Below, piece after piece: positions 17,800-26,348 of a DNA stretch of 64,000 bases. The stretch comes from Cytobacillus oceanisediminis (GTDB lineage: Bacteria > Bacillota > Bacilli > Bacillales > Cytobacillaceae), in NCBI RefSeq assembly GCF_003182355.1, contig NZ_QGTW01000002.1, forward strand, positions 304,653 to 368,652, in the 5' to 3' direction. Below the pieces are notes generated by a model. It did not search any database. It saw only the letters and a program-made list of their open reading frames with translations, and was not told the origin of the DNA. The position numbers and the translations under genes were made by a program. How positions within the stretch are numbered: position 1 is the first letter of the stretch; each line of letters begins with the position of its first letter.

Positions 17800-19110
17800 A
17801 TGTTCAAGAAAAAGCATTTACTTATGATTTTGGCTTTAGTCTTCACAATGATTTTTTCTTCTGCCTGTAATAAGGAAACAGCCGGTGAAGATAAGGGCCA
17901 AAAAGATAGTGCCAAATCGGGCGAGCCAATCGAAATTGAGTTCTGGACGATGCAGCTGTCTCCAACCTTCGATGATTATATCAAAGGTGTAATCGCTGAT
18001 TTTGAAGCTGAGAATGAGGATATAAAAGTAAAATGGGTGGACGTGCCTTGGGGTGACATGGAAAAGAAAATCCTTGCTTCCGTTGCTTCCAAGACGGCTC
18101 CGGATGTGGCAAACCTGAATCCGCAATTCGCTGCGAAGCTTGCAGAGCTTGATGCTCTAGTAAACATGGATGAAGCAGTACCGGAGGATGTTCAAAAGGA
18201 ATATTTCGAGGGTGTTTGGAAATCGAATACGTTTGATGGAAAGACGTTCGGTATTCCTTGGTATTTATCTTCCCAGGTGACAATGTACAATACAAAGATT
18301 TTCGAGGAAGCTGGCCTTGATCCCGAAAAAGCTCCGGCAACATTTGAGGAATTGGCCGAAGTAGCAAAGCAAGTGAAAGAAGAAACAGGGAAATACGCTT
18401 TCTTCCCGCCGCTTGATGGAAGCCATTTATTAGAAGCACTTGTTATGATGGGTGTGGACCTTACAAATGAAGATATGACAAAGGCTGCTTTTAACACGAA
18501 AGATGGCGTCGCTGCATTCGAATATTTCGTAGACTTATATAAAAATGATTATATTCCGCGTGAAGTACTGACAGAAGGGCACGGCAAAGCGATTGATATG
18601 TATAATGCCGGACAGCTGGCTATTTTAGCATCAGGTCCGCAGTTTTTGAACCAGGTAAAAGAAAATGCGCCTGACATTCTTGAAGCTACAAAATCAGCTC
18701 CGCAAATTACAGGAAAAACAGGCAAGAAAAATACGGCTGCCATGAACCTGGTTGTTCCAAAGCAAAGCGAGCATCAGGAAGCGGCTATTAAGTTCTCTAT
18801 TTATATGACTAATGCTGAAAACCAGGTTGAATTCGATAAGATTGTGCCAATCCTGCCATCTATTGAATCTGCGCTTGATGATCCTTTCTTCAGTGAGCTT
18901 CCAGAAAACCCAACTCCTATTGATGAAGCTAGGATTGTATCTGCAGGACAGCTGAAGGAAAGTGAAGTTCTCGTACCGCCAATGAAAAATTACGAAGAGT
19001 TAAAGACAGCCATGAACGAGGCACTTCAAGGTGCTATGCTTGGAGACCATACACCGGAGGAAGCAGTCAAGCAAGCGGAGGAGAAATGGAATGAGCTTTT
19101 GGCTCAATAG
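17800..19110 (+). CDS. Sugar ABC transporter substrate-binding lipoprotein (SBP_bac_1)
   Basis: A 436-residue binding protein of carbohydrate uptake type 1. The signal peptide ends in the lipobox SSAC (Cys23). The start of the mature domain (EIEFWTMQLSPTFDDYIKGV), WVDVPWGDMEKKILAS and the YNTKIFEEAGLDPEKAPATFEEL block are typical. It works with the permeases at 21987-23757. No dedicated ATPase gene is in the cluster, as is common in Bacillus, where a shared MsmX-type ATPase serves several sugar importers. A strong hairpin follows the gene. Confidence 0.9.
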   Translation: MFKKKHLLMILALVFTMIFSSACNKETAGEDKGQKDSAKSGEPIEIEFWTMQLSPTFDDYIKGVIADFEAENEDIKVKWVDVPWGDMEKKILASVASKTAPDVANLNPQFAAKLAELDALVNMDEAVPEDVQKEYFEGVWKSNTFDGKTFGIPWYLSSQVTMYNTKIFEEAGLDPEKAPATFEELAEVAKQVKEETGKYAFFPPLDGSHLLEALVMMGVDLTNEDMTKAAFNTKDGVAAFEYFVDLYKNDYIPREVLTEGHGKAIDMYNAGQLAILASGPQFLNQVKENAPDILEATKSAPQITGKTGKKNTAAMNLVVPKQSEHQEAAIKFSIYMTNAENQVEFDKIVPILPSIESALDDPFFSELPENPTPIDEARIVSAGQLKESEVLVPPMKNYEELKTAMNEALQGAMLGDHTPEEAVKQAEEKWNELLAQ

Positions 19111-19124
19111 CCGTTCAATTTGGG

Positions 19125-19150
19125 GAGGGAGAATTCTCCCTCTCTTTTTT
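19125..19150 (+). terminator. Rho-independent terminator inside the operon
   Basis: The palindrome GAGGGAGAATTCTCCCTC at 19125-19142 is followed by CTTTTTT. It ends the binding-protein transcript, probably incompletely, so that the binding protein is made in excess over the downstream genes. Confidence 0.7.
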
Positions 19151-19154
19151 CTAT

Positions 19155-19232
19155 AAAAGTCTTTGCGCAGAGAGTAGTGTTTACTGCTAAGGCAGCCATT
19201 CAGGAGACATACTTTCTCCGCAAAGAGCTTTT
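19155..19232 (+). promoter_or_regulatory. Long folded element upstream of nanE
   Basis: AAAAGTCTTTGCG (about 19155-19167) pairs with CGCAAAGAGCTTTT (19219-19232). Inside it AGAGAGTA pairs with TACTTTCT with one mismatch, giving about 20 base pairs around a loop of about 30 bases that itself contains CTGC/GCAG. It lies between the terminator and the nanE start. It could be an antiterminator, a processing site or a ligand-sensing leader; no known class was recognised. Confidence 0.45.
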
Positions 19233-19258
19233 AAAAAAGAACTACATAGGACATAGAA

Positions 19259-19993
19259 ATGGTGGTGCTGGAGTTGGGTGATAACCAATTTTTTCAGAAA
19301 ATCAAAGGGAAGCTGATTGTTTCTTGCCAGGCATTAGAAAATGAGCCGCTCCATGGCTCAGAGGTTATGGCGAAAATGGCTGCAGCTGCAGAAATCGGAG
19401 GAGCAGCGGGGATCCGGGCGAATGGAGCAGGAGATATAGCTGCCATTAAAAATAAGGTCTCTTTGCCGGTCATTGGCCTTGTGAAAAGGGATTATCCTGA
19501 TAGTGAAGTGTATATTACCCCAACTCTAAAGGAGATAGACGAACTGATTGAAGCGGGGGCTGACATGATCGCCATGGACGCAACAATTCGTAAAAGGCCG
19601 AACAGCGAGAGTTTAGAAAACCTTGTTCATTATGCAAAGAAGAACAATAAACTTACCATGGCTGACATCTCCACCTATGAAGAAGGGATACAAGCAGCCA
19701 AGCTGGGATTTGATTGTGTATCCACCACGATGAGCGGCTATACAAGCCACTCCGTCAATCAGACAGGTCCTGATTTTCTGCTGATTGAAAAATTGGCCAA
19801 AATCCTTGAAATTCCAGTAATCGGTGAAGGCCGAATCTCAACTCCTGCGGAAGCGCAAACCGCCATTCAATCTGGCGCTTATGCCGTGGTGGTCGGTTCC
19901 GCCATTACAAGGCCGCAAATCATTACACAAAAATATGCTGATGCTATTTCAAAGGAAGTGAATCATGATGCCCGTACAAAGTACTCCATCTAA
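19259..19993 (+). CDS. nanE: N-acetylmannosamine-6-phosphate 2-epimerase
   Basis: A 244-residue TIM-barrel enzyme that turns ManNAc-6-phosphate into GlcNAc-6-phosphate. Diagnostic stretches are GKLIVSCQALENEPLHG at the N-terminus, GAAGIRANGAGDI, PVIGLVKRDYPDSEVYITPT with the catalytic Lys region, ADMIAMDATIRKRP and IPVIGEGRISTPAEAQ. The ATG at 19259 gives about ten extra residues before the usual start; the ribosome binding site there is weak. No sialic-acid lyase is nearby, so the ManNAc-6-P probably arises from the ROK kinase acting on free ManNAc. Its end overlaps the regulator gene by 29 bases. Confidence 0.92.
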   Translation: MVVLELGDNQFFQKIKGKLIVSCQALENEPLHGSEVMAKMAAAAEIGGAAGIRANGAGDIAAIKNKVSLPVIGLVKRDYPDSEVYITPTLKEIDELIEAGADMIAMDATIRKRPNSESLENLVHYAKKNNKLTMADISTYEEGIQAAKLGFDCVSTTMSGYTSHSVNQTGPDFLLIEKLAKILEIPVIGEGRISTPAEAQTAIQSGAYAVVVGSAITRPQIITQKYADAISKEVNHDARTKYSI

Positions 19994-20822
19994 AAGTAAA
20001 ATGAATGTGTTAATCAATAGTTATTACCCATCCCTGACAAAGTCTGAGCAAAAGGTGGCATCTGTCGTTCTTGAGCAAATGGATAAGGTCATCTATTACT
20101 CTGTGACGGATTTGGCTGATATAGCGGAGGTCGGAGAAACGACTGTTCTGCGATTTTGCCGAAAAATCGGTCTTAAGGGATATCAGGAATTTAAATTGGC
20201 CATTGCCAAGGATTTATCTGTTTCCGGGCAGAATGATACAAGTGAATCTCAGCCCTTAAGCCTGGTGGATTCCATTGCGCAATATACCAAAAATGCTGTT
20301 GATGAAACGGTCAATATGATCGATGAAACGGTGCTTCAAAAGGCAATAGAACTTTTGTCTGCCGCAAGTTCTGTACACTTTTTTGGTGTTGGAACCTCCG
20401 GGCTGTCTGCACTGGACGCGAAGAATCGGTTCCTGCGGATCGGGCGCCGCTTTGATGCAATCATTGATCCGCACATCCAGTCGATGACAGCCGCAACACT
20501 TGGGCCAAATGATGTTGTGGTGGGATTAAGTATATCAGGAAGCACGAAGGATACCATCGATTCTTTACATATCGCAAAAGAAAATGGAGCAAAGGTGATT
20601 GCGATCACCTACTATGCCCGCTCACCTATTACAAAGGTTGCCGATAATGTTTTATTATGCGGAGGGAAGGAATCTCCGCTCGAAGGCGGGTCCCTCGCTG
20701 CCAAAATATCGCAGCTGTTTGTTATTGATCTGTTAAGTACAGGACTTGCTTTACAGGATAAAAATTATACGGTCGAAATGAAGGAAAAGACAGCACAGGC
20801 CGTAGTCGGGAAGATCTATTAA
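19965..20822 (+). CDS. MurR/RpiR family transcriptional regulator
   Basis: A 285-residue regulator with an N-terminal HTH_6 domain (residues about 12-85; SLTKSEQKVASVVLEQ, VGETTVLRFCRKIGLKGYQEFK) and a C-terminal SIS sugar-phosphate-binding domain (about 115-255; VHFFGVGTSGLSALDAKNRF, VVGLSISGSTKDTID). The ATG at 19965 has AAGGAAGTG upstream and overlaps nanE, so the two are probably co-translated. RpiR proteins usually sense a phosphosugar of their own pathway; here ManNAc-6-P or GlcNAc-6-P is the natural candidate. It probably controls the promoter at 16978-17006. Confidence 0.9.
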   Translation: MMPVQSTPSKSKMNVLINSYYPSLTKSEQKVASVVLEQMDKVIYYSVTDLADIAEVGETTVLRFCRKIGLKGYQEFKLAIAKDLSVSGQNDTSESQPLSLVDSIAQYTKNAVDETVNMIDETVLQKAIELLSAASSVHFFGVGTSGLSALDAKNRFLRIGRRFDAIIDPHIQSMTAATLGPNDVVVGLSISGSTKDTIDSLHIAKENGAKVIAITYYARSPITKVADNVLLCGGKESPLEGGSLAAKISQLFVIDLLSTGLALQDKNYTVEMKEKTAQAVVGKIY

Positions 20823-21048
20823 TTAGGCTCTGTTTAAGCTTATTGTTGATTTTAGCGCCTTGTTGATTGGAGCGGAAGGCGCGAGATCCTCGAAAAATGC
20901 TCTCGTATTTCCTTCGTGCGGTGTTTATTCAAGGATGCTTATAGGAAGACCCCGCAGGCGCTAACGCCGAGGAGCGTCGGACCGCCCGCGGTTCGCTGAG
21001 TGCCTGGAGCGGAAATCAACAGGCAAAAGTAACAGAACCATTAATTAA
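20819..21048. repeat. MITE-like palindromic repeat, copy 1
   Basis: The ends form an inverted repeat (TTAATTAGGCTCTGTT against AACAGAACCATTAATTAA). Inside lie GTTGATTGGAGCGGAAGGCG, the GACCCCGCAGGCGC block, GAGGAGCGTCGGACCGCCCG and GGAGCGGAAATCAACAGG. The same element stands at 36542-36727, where it is about 40 bases shorter because this copy has a variant middle. Repeats of this sequence type are widespread in Bacillus genomes. It lies between the regulator and kinase genes of one operon. Confidence 0.8.
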
Positions 21049-21078
21049 AAAGGAAACCGGAATAACCGAGGTGAGATC

Positions 21079-21987
21079 ATGAAAGCCATTGGAGTAGATA
21101 TCGGCGGAACCGGTGTAAAAGCAAGCATCATCGACGAAAAAGGCCGCATTCTTTATGCCGAAAGCACAGCGACCATCCTGACAAACGGACGTACCGGGGT
21201 CCTCGAGTCGGTCTTTTCTGTTATTGATTCCCTGCTGAAAAAGGAAAAGTCGATCATCGGAATTGGCGTTGGAACTGCTGGGAGGGTTAATGCGATAACA
21301 GGCGAGGTAGTTTATGCTACAGCTAATCTTCCCGGCTGGCAGGGGACAAAGCTGGCTGGAATTTTATCCAAAAAATATGGTTTTCCTTGTTTTATTGAAA
21401 ACGATGCGAATGCTGCTTTGATCGGAGAAGTATGGCAGGGAAATAAAGCGGCATACCCTTCCATTACCATGCTGACTCTGGGTACTGGCGTCGGCGGTGC
21501 CAATATGATAGATGGGAAAATCGTCAGCGGGGGACATTTTCAAAGCGGCGAGTGGGGGCATGCTGTTCTTGTGCCGAATGGGCGTCCATGTAATTGCGGC
21601 ATGAGAGGCTGTACGGAGCAATACTTATCAGGGAAAGCACTTGTTCGGCTTGCCAATGAACAAACAAATAGACAGTTTAATCATGGTAATGAAGTCTTTG
21701 AAGGTTTGGCCGGTGATTGTGAGCAATTGAAAGCTGTCGTCCATACGTATATCGATTTGCTGGCTCTGGCGATTTATAACATTTCAGTGACTCTCGATCC
21801 TCATGCTGTCATTATTGGCGGGGGAGTGATTGATTCCAGAAAGCATTGGTGGACTCTTCTAATAGAAAGATTAAGAGATTATCATGTACAGGCTGAGGTT
21901 TTTCCTGCAGTGCTCGGGAATGCTGCCGGCATGATGGGAGCAGCCAAGCTTGTTTTTGACGGTTTAAAGAAAAGAGGGGAAGCATAA
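21079..21987 (+). CDS. ROK family sugar kinase (possible ManNAc kinase)
   Basis: A 302-residue ROK kinase: the ATP-binding DIGGTGVKAS at the N-terminus, the catalytic Asp in ENDANAALIGE, LGTGVGGANMIDG, and the zinc motif CNCGMRGCTEQYLSGKAL. ROK kinases phosphorylate hexoses or hexosamines. With nanE two genes upstream, N-acetylmannosamine is the most sensible substrate, but glucose or mannose cannot be ruled out. GAGGTGAG precedes the ATG. The stop codon overlaps the start of the first permease (TAATG), so it is coupled to transport. Confidence 0.85.
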   Translation: MKAIGVDIGGTGVKASIIDEKGRILYAESTATILTNGRTGVLESVFSVIDSLLKKEKSIIGIGVGTAGRVNAITGEVVYATANLPGWQGTKLAGILSKKYGFPCFIENDANAALIGEVWQGNKAAYPSITMLTLGTGVGGANMIDGKIVSGGHFQSGEWGHAVLVPNGRPCNCGMRGCTEQYLSGKALVRLANEQTNRQFNHGNEVFEGLAGDCEQLKAVVHTYIDLLALAIYNISVTLDPHAVIIGGGVIDSRKHWWTLLIERLRDYHVQAEVFPAVLGNAAGMMGAAKLVFDGLKKRGEA

Positions 21988-22862
21988 TGAAAAGAAGTCC
22001 TATCACACCATATTTGTTTTTGCTTCCGGGCAGTATCATTTTGGGGGCATTTATTTTCTATCCGATGCTGAATGCGATCTGGTTAAGCTTCACCGATTAC
22101 AATATGGTAACGGAATCGAGCTTTATAGGGTTTGAGAATTATAAAGAGCTATTTGCGGATAAGCTCTTTTGGAAGGTGTTAGGCCAGACATTCCTTTATT
22201 TAATTGTTGTTGTTCCCATACTGGTCATATTGCCGATCTTTTTGGCGATATTGGTTAATCAGCAAGTAAAGGGGATTTCTTTTTTCCGTTCGGCTTACTA
22301 TGTGCCTGTTGTCACTTCCATGGTTGTGGTCGGCATCATGTGGAAATGGGTTTACGCCGATACCGGAATCTTAAATTATTTTCTGCAAAGCATCGGGATT
22401 ATTGACGAGCCGGTGCACTGGCTCACATCTACTTCCACTTCCATTTTTGCCGTCATGGCTGTAACCATCTGGAAAGGCCTTGGCTATTATATGGTTATTT
22501 ACCTGGCAGGTTTGCAGTCGATTCCCTCAGACTTATATGAAGCTGCCGACATTGATGGGGCAAGTAAATGGAAGCAAATTATTCATATTACCATTCCGCT
22601 CTTAATGCCTTCTATTTTAATCGTTTCGATTATGTCATCCATCTCAGCGATGAAAGTATTTGAAGAGATTTACGTGATGACAGGCGGAGGTCCTCTTAAC
22701 AGCTCAAAGACTCTGGTTTTTTATATTTACCAAGAGGCTTTTGAAAAATTGAAAATGGGCTATGCGAGTGCTGCGGGAGTGGTCTTATTCCTGATAACAC
22801 TAGTGCTCTCCATCATTAATATTAAGATGATGGGCAAAAAAGAAGAAGCCATAAAGGGGTGA
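21987..22862 (+). CDS. Sugar ABC transporter permease (MalF/UgpA-like)
   Basis: A 291-residue permease with six membrane segments; the first is PYLFLLPGSIILGAFIFYP. The EAA coupling loop reads LYEAADIDGASKWKQI near residues 191-206. It pairs with the next permease and the lipoprotein at 17800-19110 to import a sugar or oligosaccharide. It is translationally coupled to the kinase upstream. Confidence 0.92.
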   Translation: MKRSPITPYLFLLPGSIILGAFIFYPMLNAIWLSFTDYNMVTESSFIGFENYKELFADKLFWKVLGQTFLYLIVVVPILVILPIFLAILVNQQVKGISFFRSAYYVPVVTSMVVVGIMWKWVYADTGILNYFLQSIGIIDEPVHWLTSTSTSIFAVMAVTIWKGLGYYMVIYLAGLQSIPSDLYEAADIDGASKWKQIIHITIPLLMPSILIVSIMSSISAMKVFEEIYVMTGGGPLNSSKTLVFYIYQEAFEKLKMGYASAAGVVLFLITLVLSIINIKMMGKKEEAIKG

Positions 22863-22866
22863 CAAT

Positions 22867-23757
22867 ATGAATTCTCCAATAATCGAAAAAACGGCTCAGC
22901 AGCCAATTGAAATAAAAACGAAAAGAATATCTGTAAAAAAAGCAGTCAAACTGACATTCACTTATGCTCTGCTGCTGTTTGTTACTCTTATTACAGTTGG
23001 TCCTTTTTTATGGCTTGTCTCTACCTCTTTAAAGTCTGGAGGAGAGAATATCTTTCAATATCCTCCACAGCTGATCCCGGAAAAAGTGACCTTCAGCAAT
23101 TATTCAAGTGTCATGGAGGCTTTCCCTTTTTGGCGCTATTTATTGAACAGTACCATCGTGTCTGTCCTGACAGTCGTGCTTAATCTGATCTTTTGTTCAC
23201 TGGCTGCCTATCCTCTTGCCCGAATGAAATTTAAAGGAAAAAATATTGTCTTCCTTTTGATTATCAGTACGATGATGATCCCTTTTCAATTGCTGATGAT
23301 TCCAATCTATCTATTATCCTTGAATCTTGGATTGCAGAATACCTATGCCGGATTGGTGCTTCCTCATGCCACGACTGCGTTTGGGATTTTCCTGATGCGC
23401 CAGGCATTTTTAACGATTCCTTATGAGCTTGATGAATCAGGGAGAATGGATGGGGCCAATGCCTTTCAGATTTGGTGGAGAATATTGATTCCTCTCGTCA
23501 AGCCATCCCTTGTCACGCTCGCCATTTTTACCTTTGTCTCGGCATGGGGCGACTTTTTATGGCCGCTCATCATTACCAATGACTCAAGTATGTACACATT
23601 GCCGCTTGGCGTTAACGCACTTGCAGGCAACTTCTCCTCCAACTGGAGGCTAATTGCTGCCGGTTCAGTTATTTCAGTTCTGCCTATTATCATCTTCTTT
23701 GCCCTTATGCAGCGCCATTTCATCGAAGGAGCGATGAAGGGGGCCGTCAAGGGATGA
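22867..23757 (+). CDS. Sugar ABC transporter permease (MalG/UgpE-like)
   Basis: A 296-residue partner permease. A polar N-terminal stretch of about 30 residues precedes the first helix; the region GPFLWLVSTSLKSGGENIF and the coupling loop LDESGRMDGANAFQIWWRI are typical of MalG-type subunits. It starts four bases after the preceding stop codon and overlaps the mannosidase gene by four bases (ATGA), so transport and hydrolysis are made together. Confidence 0.92.
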   Translation: MNSPIIEKTAQQPIEIKTKRISVKKAVKLTFTYALLLFVTLITVGPFLWLVSTSLKSGGENIFQYPPQLIPEKVTFSNYSSVMEAFPFWRYLLNSTIVSVLTVVLNLIFCSLAAYPLARMKFKGKNIVFLLIISTMMIPFQLLMIPIYLLSLNLGLQNTYAGLVLPHATTAFGIFLMRQAFLTIPYELDESGRMDGANAFQIWWRILIPLVKPSLVTLAIFTFVSAWGDFLWPLIITNDSSMYTLPLGVNALAGNFSSNWRLIAAGSVISVLPIIIFFALMQRHFIEGAMKGAVKG

Positions 23758-26348
23758 AGGAACAGGGCCTTACCTGCTATATCGTCTTTCAAACTCACTG
23801 GGACCGCGAGTGGTATTTTCCCTTTGAAGTATTTCGCCACCGTTTGATCCAGGTGATCGAGAGGGTGGTTGATGGGTTAGAAAAAGGAGAATTAAAGCAG
23901 TTTGTCATGGACGGGCAAATGGCTGCGCTTGAAGATTATCTTGAGGTTTGTGAGGAGGATGCGGGGGAGCGGTTGAAAAAACGGATCTCCGAAGGGAGAG
24001 TCATTATCGGCCCATGGTATATCCTTGCGGATGAGTTTTTGGTTTCCGGGGAATCGCTTATTCGGAATTTGGAGATGGGGCTGAAGCTTGCTGGGAAATA
24101 CGGCAATCCGCAAATGGTGGGCTATCTGCCCGATACGTTTGGCCATGTCAGCCAGATGCCGCAGATTTTGCAGGGGTTTGATATTGATAACGCGATTCTC
24201 TGGAGAGGGATAAAGCCGGAGAAATCGGAATTTTTTTGGGAGGCGCCGGACGGTACGCGTGTTTTCACTATATTTCTGCCTGAAGGATATTACCAGCCGA
24301 TTCTGAATGAAGAGGACTATAAGGAGAAAATTCAGGCCTTTTTAGATAAAGTAGTGCCTTATGCTTCAACCTCAAAGGTATTGCTGACAAACGGCGGCGA
24401 TCATCTCATGCCTAAGGCTGGAAGCATGTCGGAAAAGATTGATGAGCTGAATAGCCAGCTGGACCCTGTCTTTATAGAGAGAAATTATGAGGAGTATTTA
24501 CAGGCGGTTCGGGGCGAAGTTAATGAAGAACTTAACACACATATGGGTGAAATGAGGGAGAATGACCATTGCTATATTCTCCCTAATGTTCTTTCAGCAA
24601 GAACTTATTTAAAGCAGCAAAATCAATGGATGGAGGATGAGCTGACTGGCTATGCGGAACCGCTGTTAGCTCTGGCTGGTAAACACCCAAAACGATATCT
24701 TGATGAAACCTGGAAGCTCTTATTAAAAAATCAGCCTCATGACAGCATTTGCGGCTGCAGTGTGGATGAAGTCCACCGTGAAATGGAAAATAGAACGATG
24801 AAATTGGGTCAGCGAATGGAACTGCTGCAGAACGAAGCACTAATGGCTTTAGGGGCTTTTGATTCATCAGTTAGCGGGAGCGGATTGCGAAAGCCATTTG
24901 AAGATGATGGCAGGTTTCTCGTGTTCAATCCTCATCCGTATCCTTATACAGGCTGGGTGAAAGGGATTGTATGGCTTCAAGAGGGAAGCAGGGAACATTT
25001 TGCATTAAGAAGTTCCGCTGGGGAAATCTATGAGCCTATCATTCTATCAAAGGAAAAACGAAGATTCTTTGAATCACCTTTGGATGCTTTTCCGGAATTT
25101 AGAGAAGGAATTTTTTATGAAGTGGCATTTTATGCAGAAAATCTGCCTGGACTTTCAATCAGTGAATTTACGGTTGTAGAAGGTGTGAACCTTGTATTGC
25201 AGGAGGAAGAAACGGCTAGCATAGAAAACAAGCATCTTACTCTTACTTTGGAGCAGGATGGAACTTTGACCATGATAGACAAAAAGGCAAATGTGGCCTA
25301 TAAAGGACTTCAGCAATTCTACAGCAGTCTGGATGCCGGGGATGAGTATAATTACTCCAGGCCTTTAAAGGATATCGTTTCAAATGCTGTGCTGTCTGAA
25401 AACCCATCGGTGAAAAAGGCAGAAGGTGTTCAAATATTAAACTATAAGCTGGAGTTAGAGATTCCTGCCGGGTTAAATGCAGAACGCAATGGTCCGGCTG
25501 ATCAGGTTTTGAAGACAACTCTTTCTGTGGAAGTGAAACTGTTCAAGAATATGACCAGGGCTGAGGTAACGGTTAAGGTTGAGAACAGGGCAAAAGATCA
25601 GCGGTTACGGGTGAAATTCCCGCTTTCAGCAACGATCCCATATACATACAGCGATACATCCTTTGACATTGTCAGGCGGGAAGCGAAGAAAATGGAAGTT
25701 TTCGATGCTCCGAAGCAGAGGGAAGTGCCAGTAGTGGTAGAACCAGCGTATTCATTCATTCGGGCTGACGATAAAAGAAAGGGCATTGTTTTCTTTCAGA
25801 GGGGGCTGCAGGAATACCAGATTACTTCTGACGGTGTAGGGGATGTATTGGAACTAACCTTGCTGCGCAGTGTAGGCTGGTTATCCCGTGATGATTTAAG
25901 GTCTCGAGGGGGCGGTGCTGGCCCTATGCTGGAGACTCCCGATGCGCAATGCCTTGGAAGCTATGAATTTACATATGCTTTTGGTCCTTTTATGCCTGAA
26001 CTTTCGAATATGGAGATTGCAAGGGAAGCACGTGAATTCAGAGTTCCTGCAAAGATATTTTCGGGGAAGCTGAGAGAGGATACAGGAGCTTTAATTGAAA
26101 TTGATAATGATACGCTTCAATGGAGTTCAATACGTCCAAGTGATGACGGTTTGCTTATAAGGCTGTGGAACCCTTCTGAAATTTCCCAGCAGATGAGCTT
26201 TTCAAGTATAAGAGGAATTGACCAGGTTACTAGAGTTACTCTCGGAGGCAAGCAGCTAAGCGAGATTAAAGGATTAAAAGATTCGATATTACCGAAAAGG
26301 ATTTCCACTTATAGGATTCAATTTACTGAAGGCGGGGGAAAGGGATGA
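23754..26348 (+). CDS. GH38 family alpha-mannosidase
   Basis: An 864-residue glycoside hydrolase of family 38. The zinc-binding HWDREWYF (His15, Asp17), the nucleophile region GYLPDTFGHVSQMPQIL (Asp127) and NQPHDSICGCSVDEVH are clear; the central helical and C-terminal beta domains follow. Bacterial members such as MngB cleave alpha-mannosides inside the cell. No signal peptide is present, so it should act on imported oligosaccharides or mannosyl-glycerate-type compounds. The gene overlaps the upstream permease and downstream DUF4127 gene by four bases each. With NanE and the kinase it supports a mannose- or ManNAc-containing substrate. Confidence 0.93.
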   Translation: MKEQGLTCYIVFQTHWDREWYFPFEVFRHRLIQVIERVVDGLEKGELKQFVMDGQMAALEDYLEVCEEDAGERLKKRISEGRVIIGPWYILADEFLVSGESLIRNLEMGLKLAGKYGNPQMVGYLPDTFGHVSQMPQILQGFDIDNAILWRGIKPEKSEFFWEAPDGTRVFTIFLPEGYYQPILNEEDYKEKIQAFLDKVVPYASTSKVLLTNGGDHLMPKAGSMSEKIDELNSQLDPVFIERNYEEYLQAVRGEVNEELNTHMGEMRENDHCYILPNVLSARTYLKQQNQWMEDELTGYAEPLLALAGKHPKRYLDETWKLLLKNQPHDSICGCSVDEVHREMENRTMKLGQRMELLQNEALMALGAFDSSVSGSGLRKPFEDDGRFLVFNPHPYPYTGWVKGIVWLQEGSREHFALRSSAGEIYEPIILSKEKRRFFESPLDAFPEFREGIFYEVAFYAENLPGLSISEFTVVEGVNLVLQEEETASIENKHLTLTLEQDGTLTMIDKKANVAYKGLQQFYSSLDAGDEYNYSRPLKDIVSNAVLSENPSVKKAEGVQILNYKLELEIPAGLNAERNGPADQVLKTTLSVEVKLFKNMTRAEVTVKVENRAKDQRLRVKFPLSATIPYTYSDTSFDIVRREAKKMEVFDAPKQREVPVVVEPAYSFIRADDKRKGIVFFQRGLQEYQITSDGVGDVLELTLLRSVGWLSRDDLRSRGGGAGPMLETPDAQCLGSYEFTYAFGPFMPELSNMEIAREAREFRVPAKIFSGKLREDTGALIEIDNDTLQWSSIRPSDDGLLIRLWNPSEISQQMSFSSIRGIDQVTRVTLGGKQLSEIKGLKDSILPKRISTYRIQFTEGGGKG

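Noticed and set aside
17981-18439. A 152-codon reverse frame
   Set aside because: It is antisense to the sugar-binding lipoprotein and low in plausible protein features.
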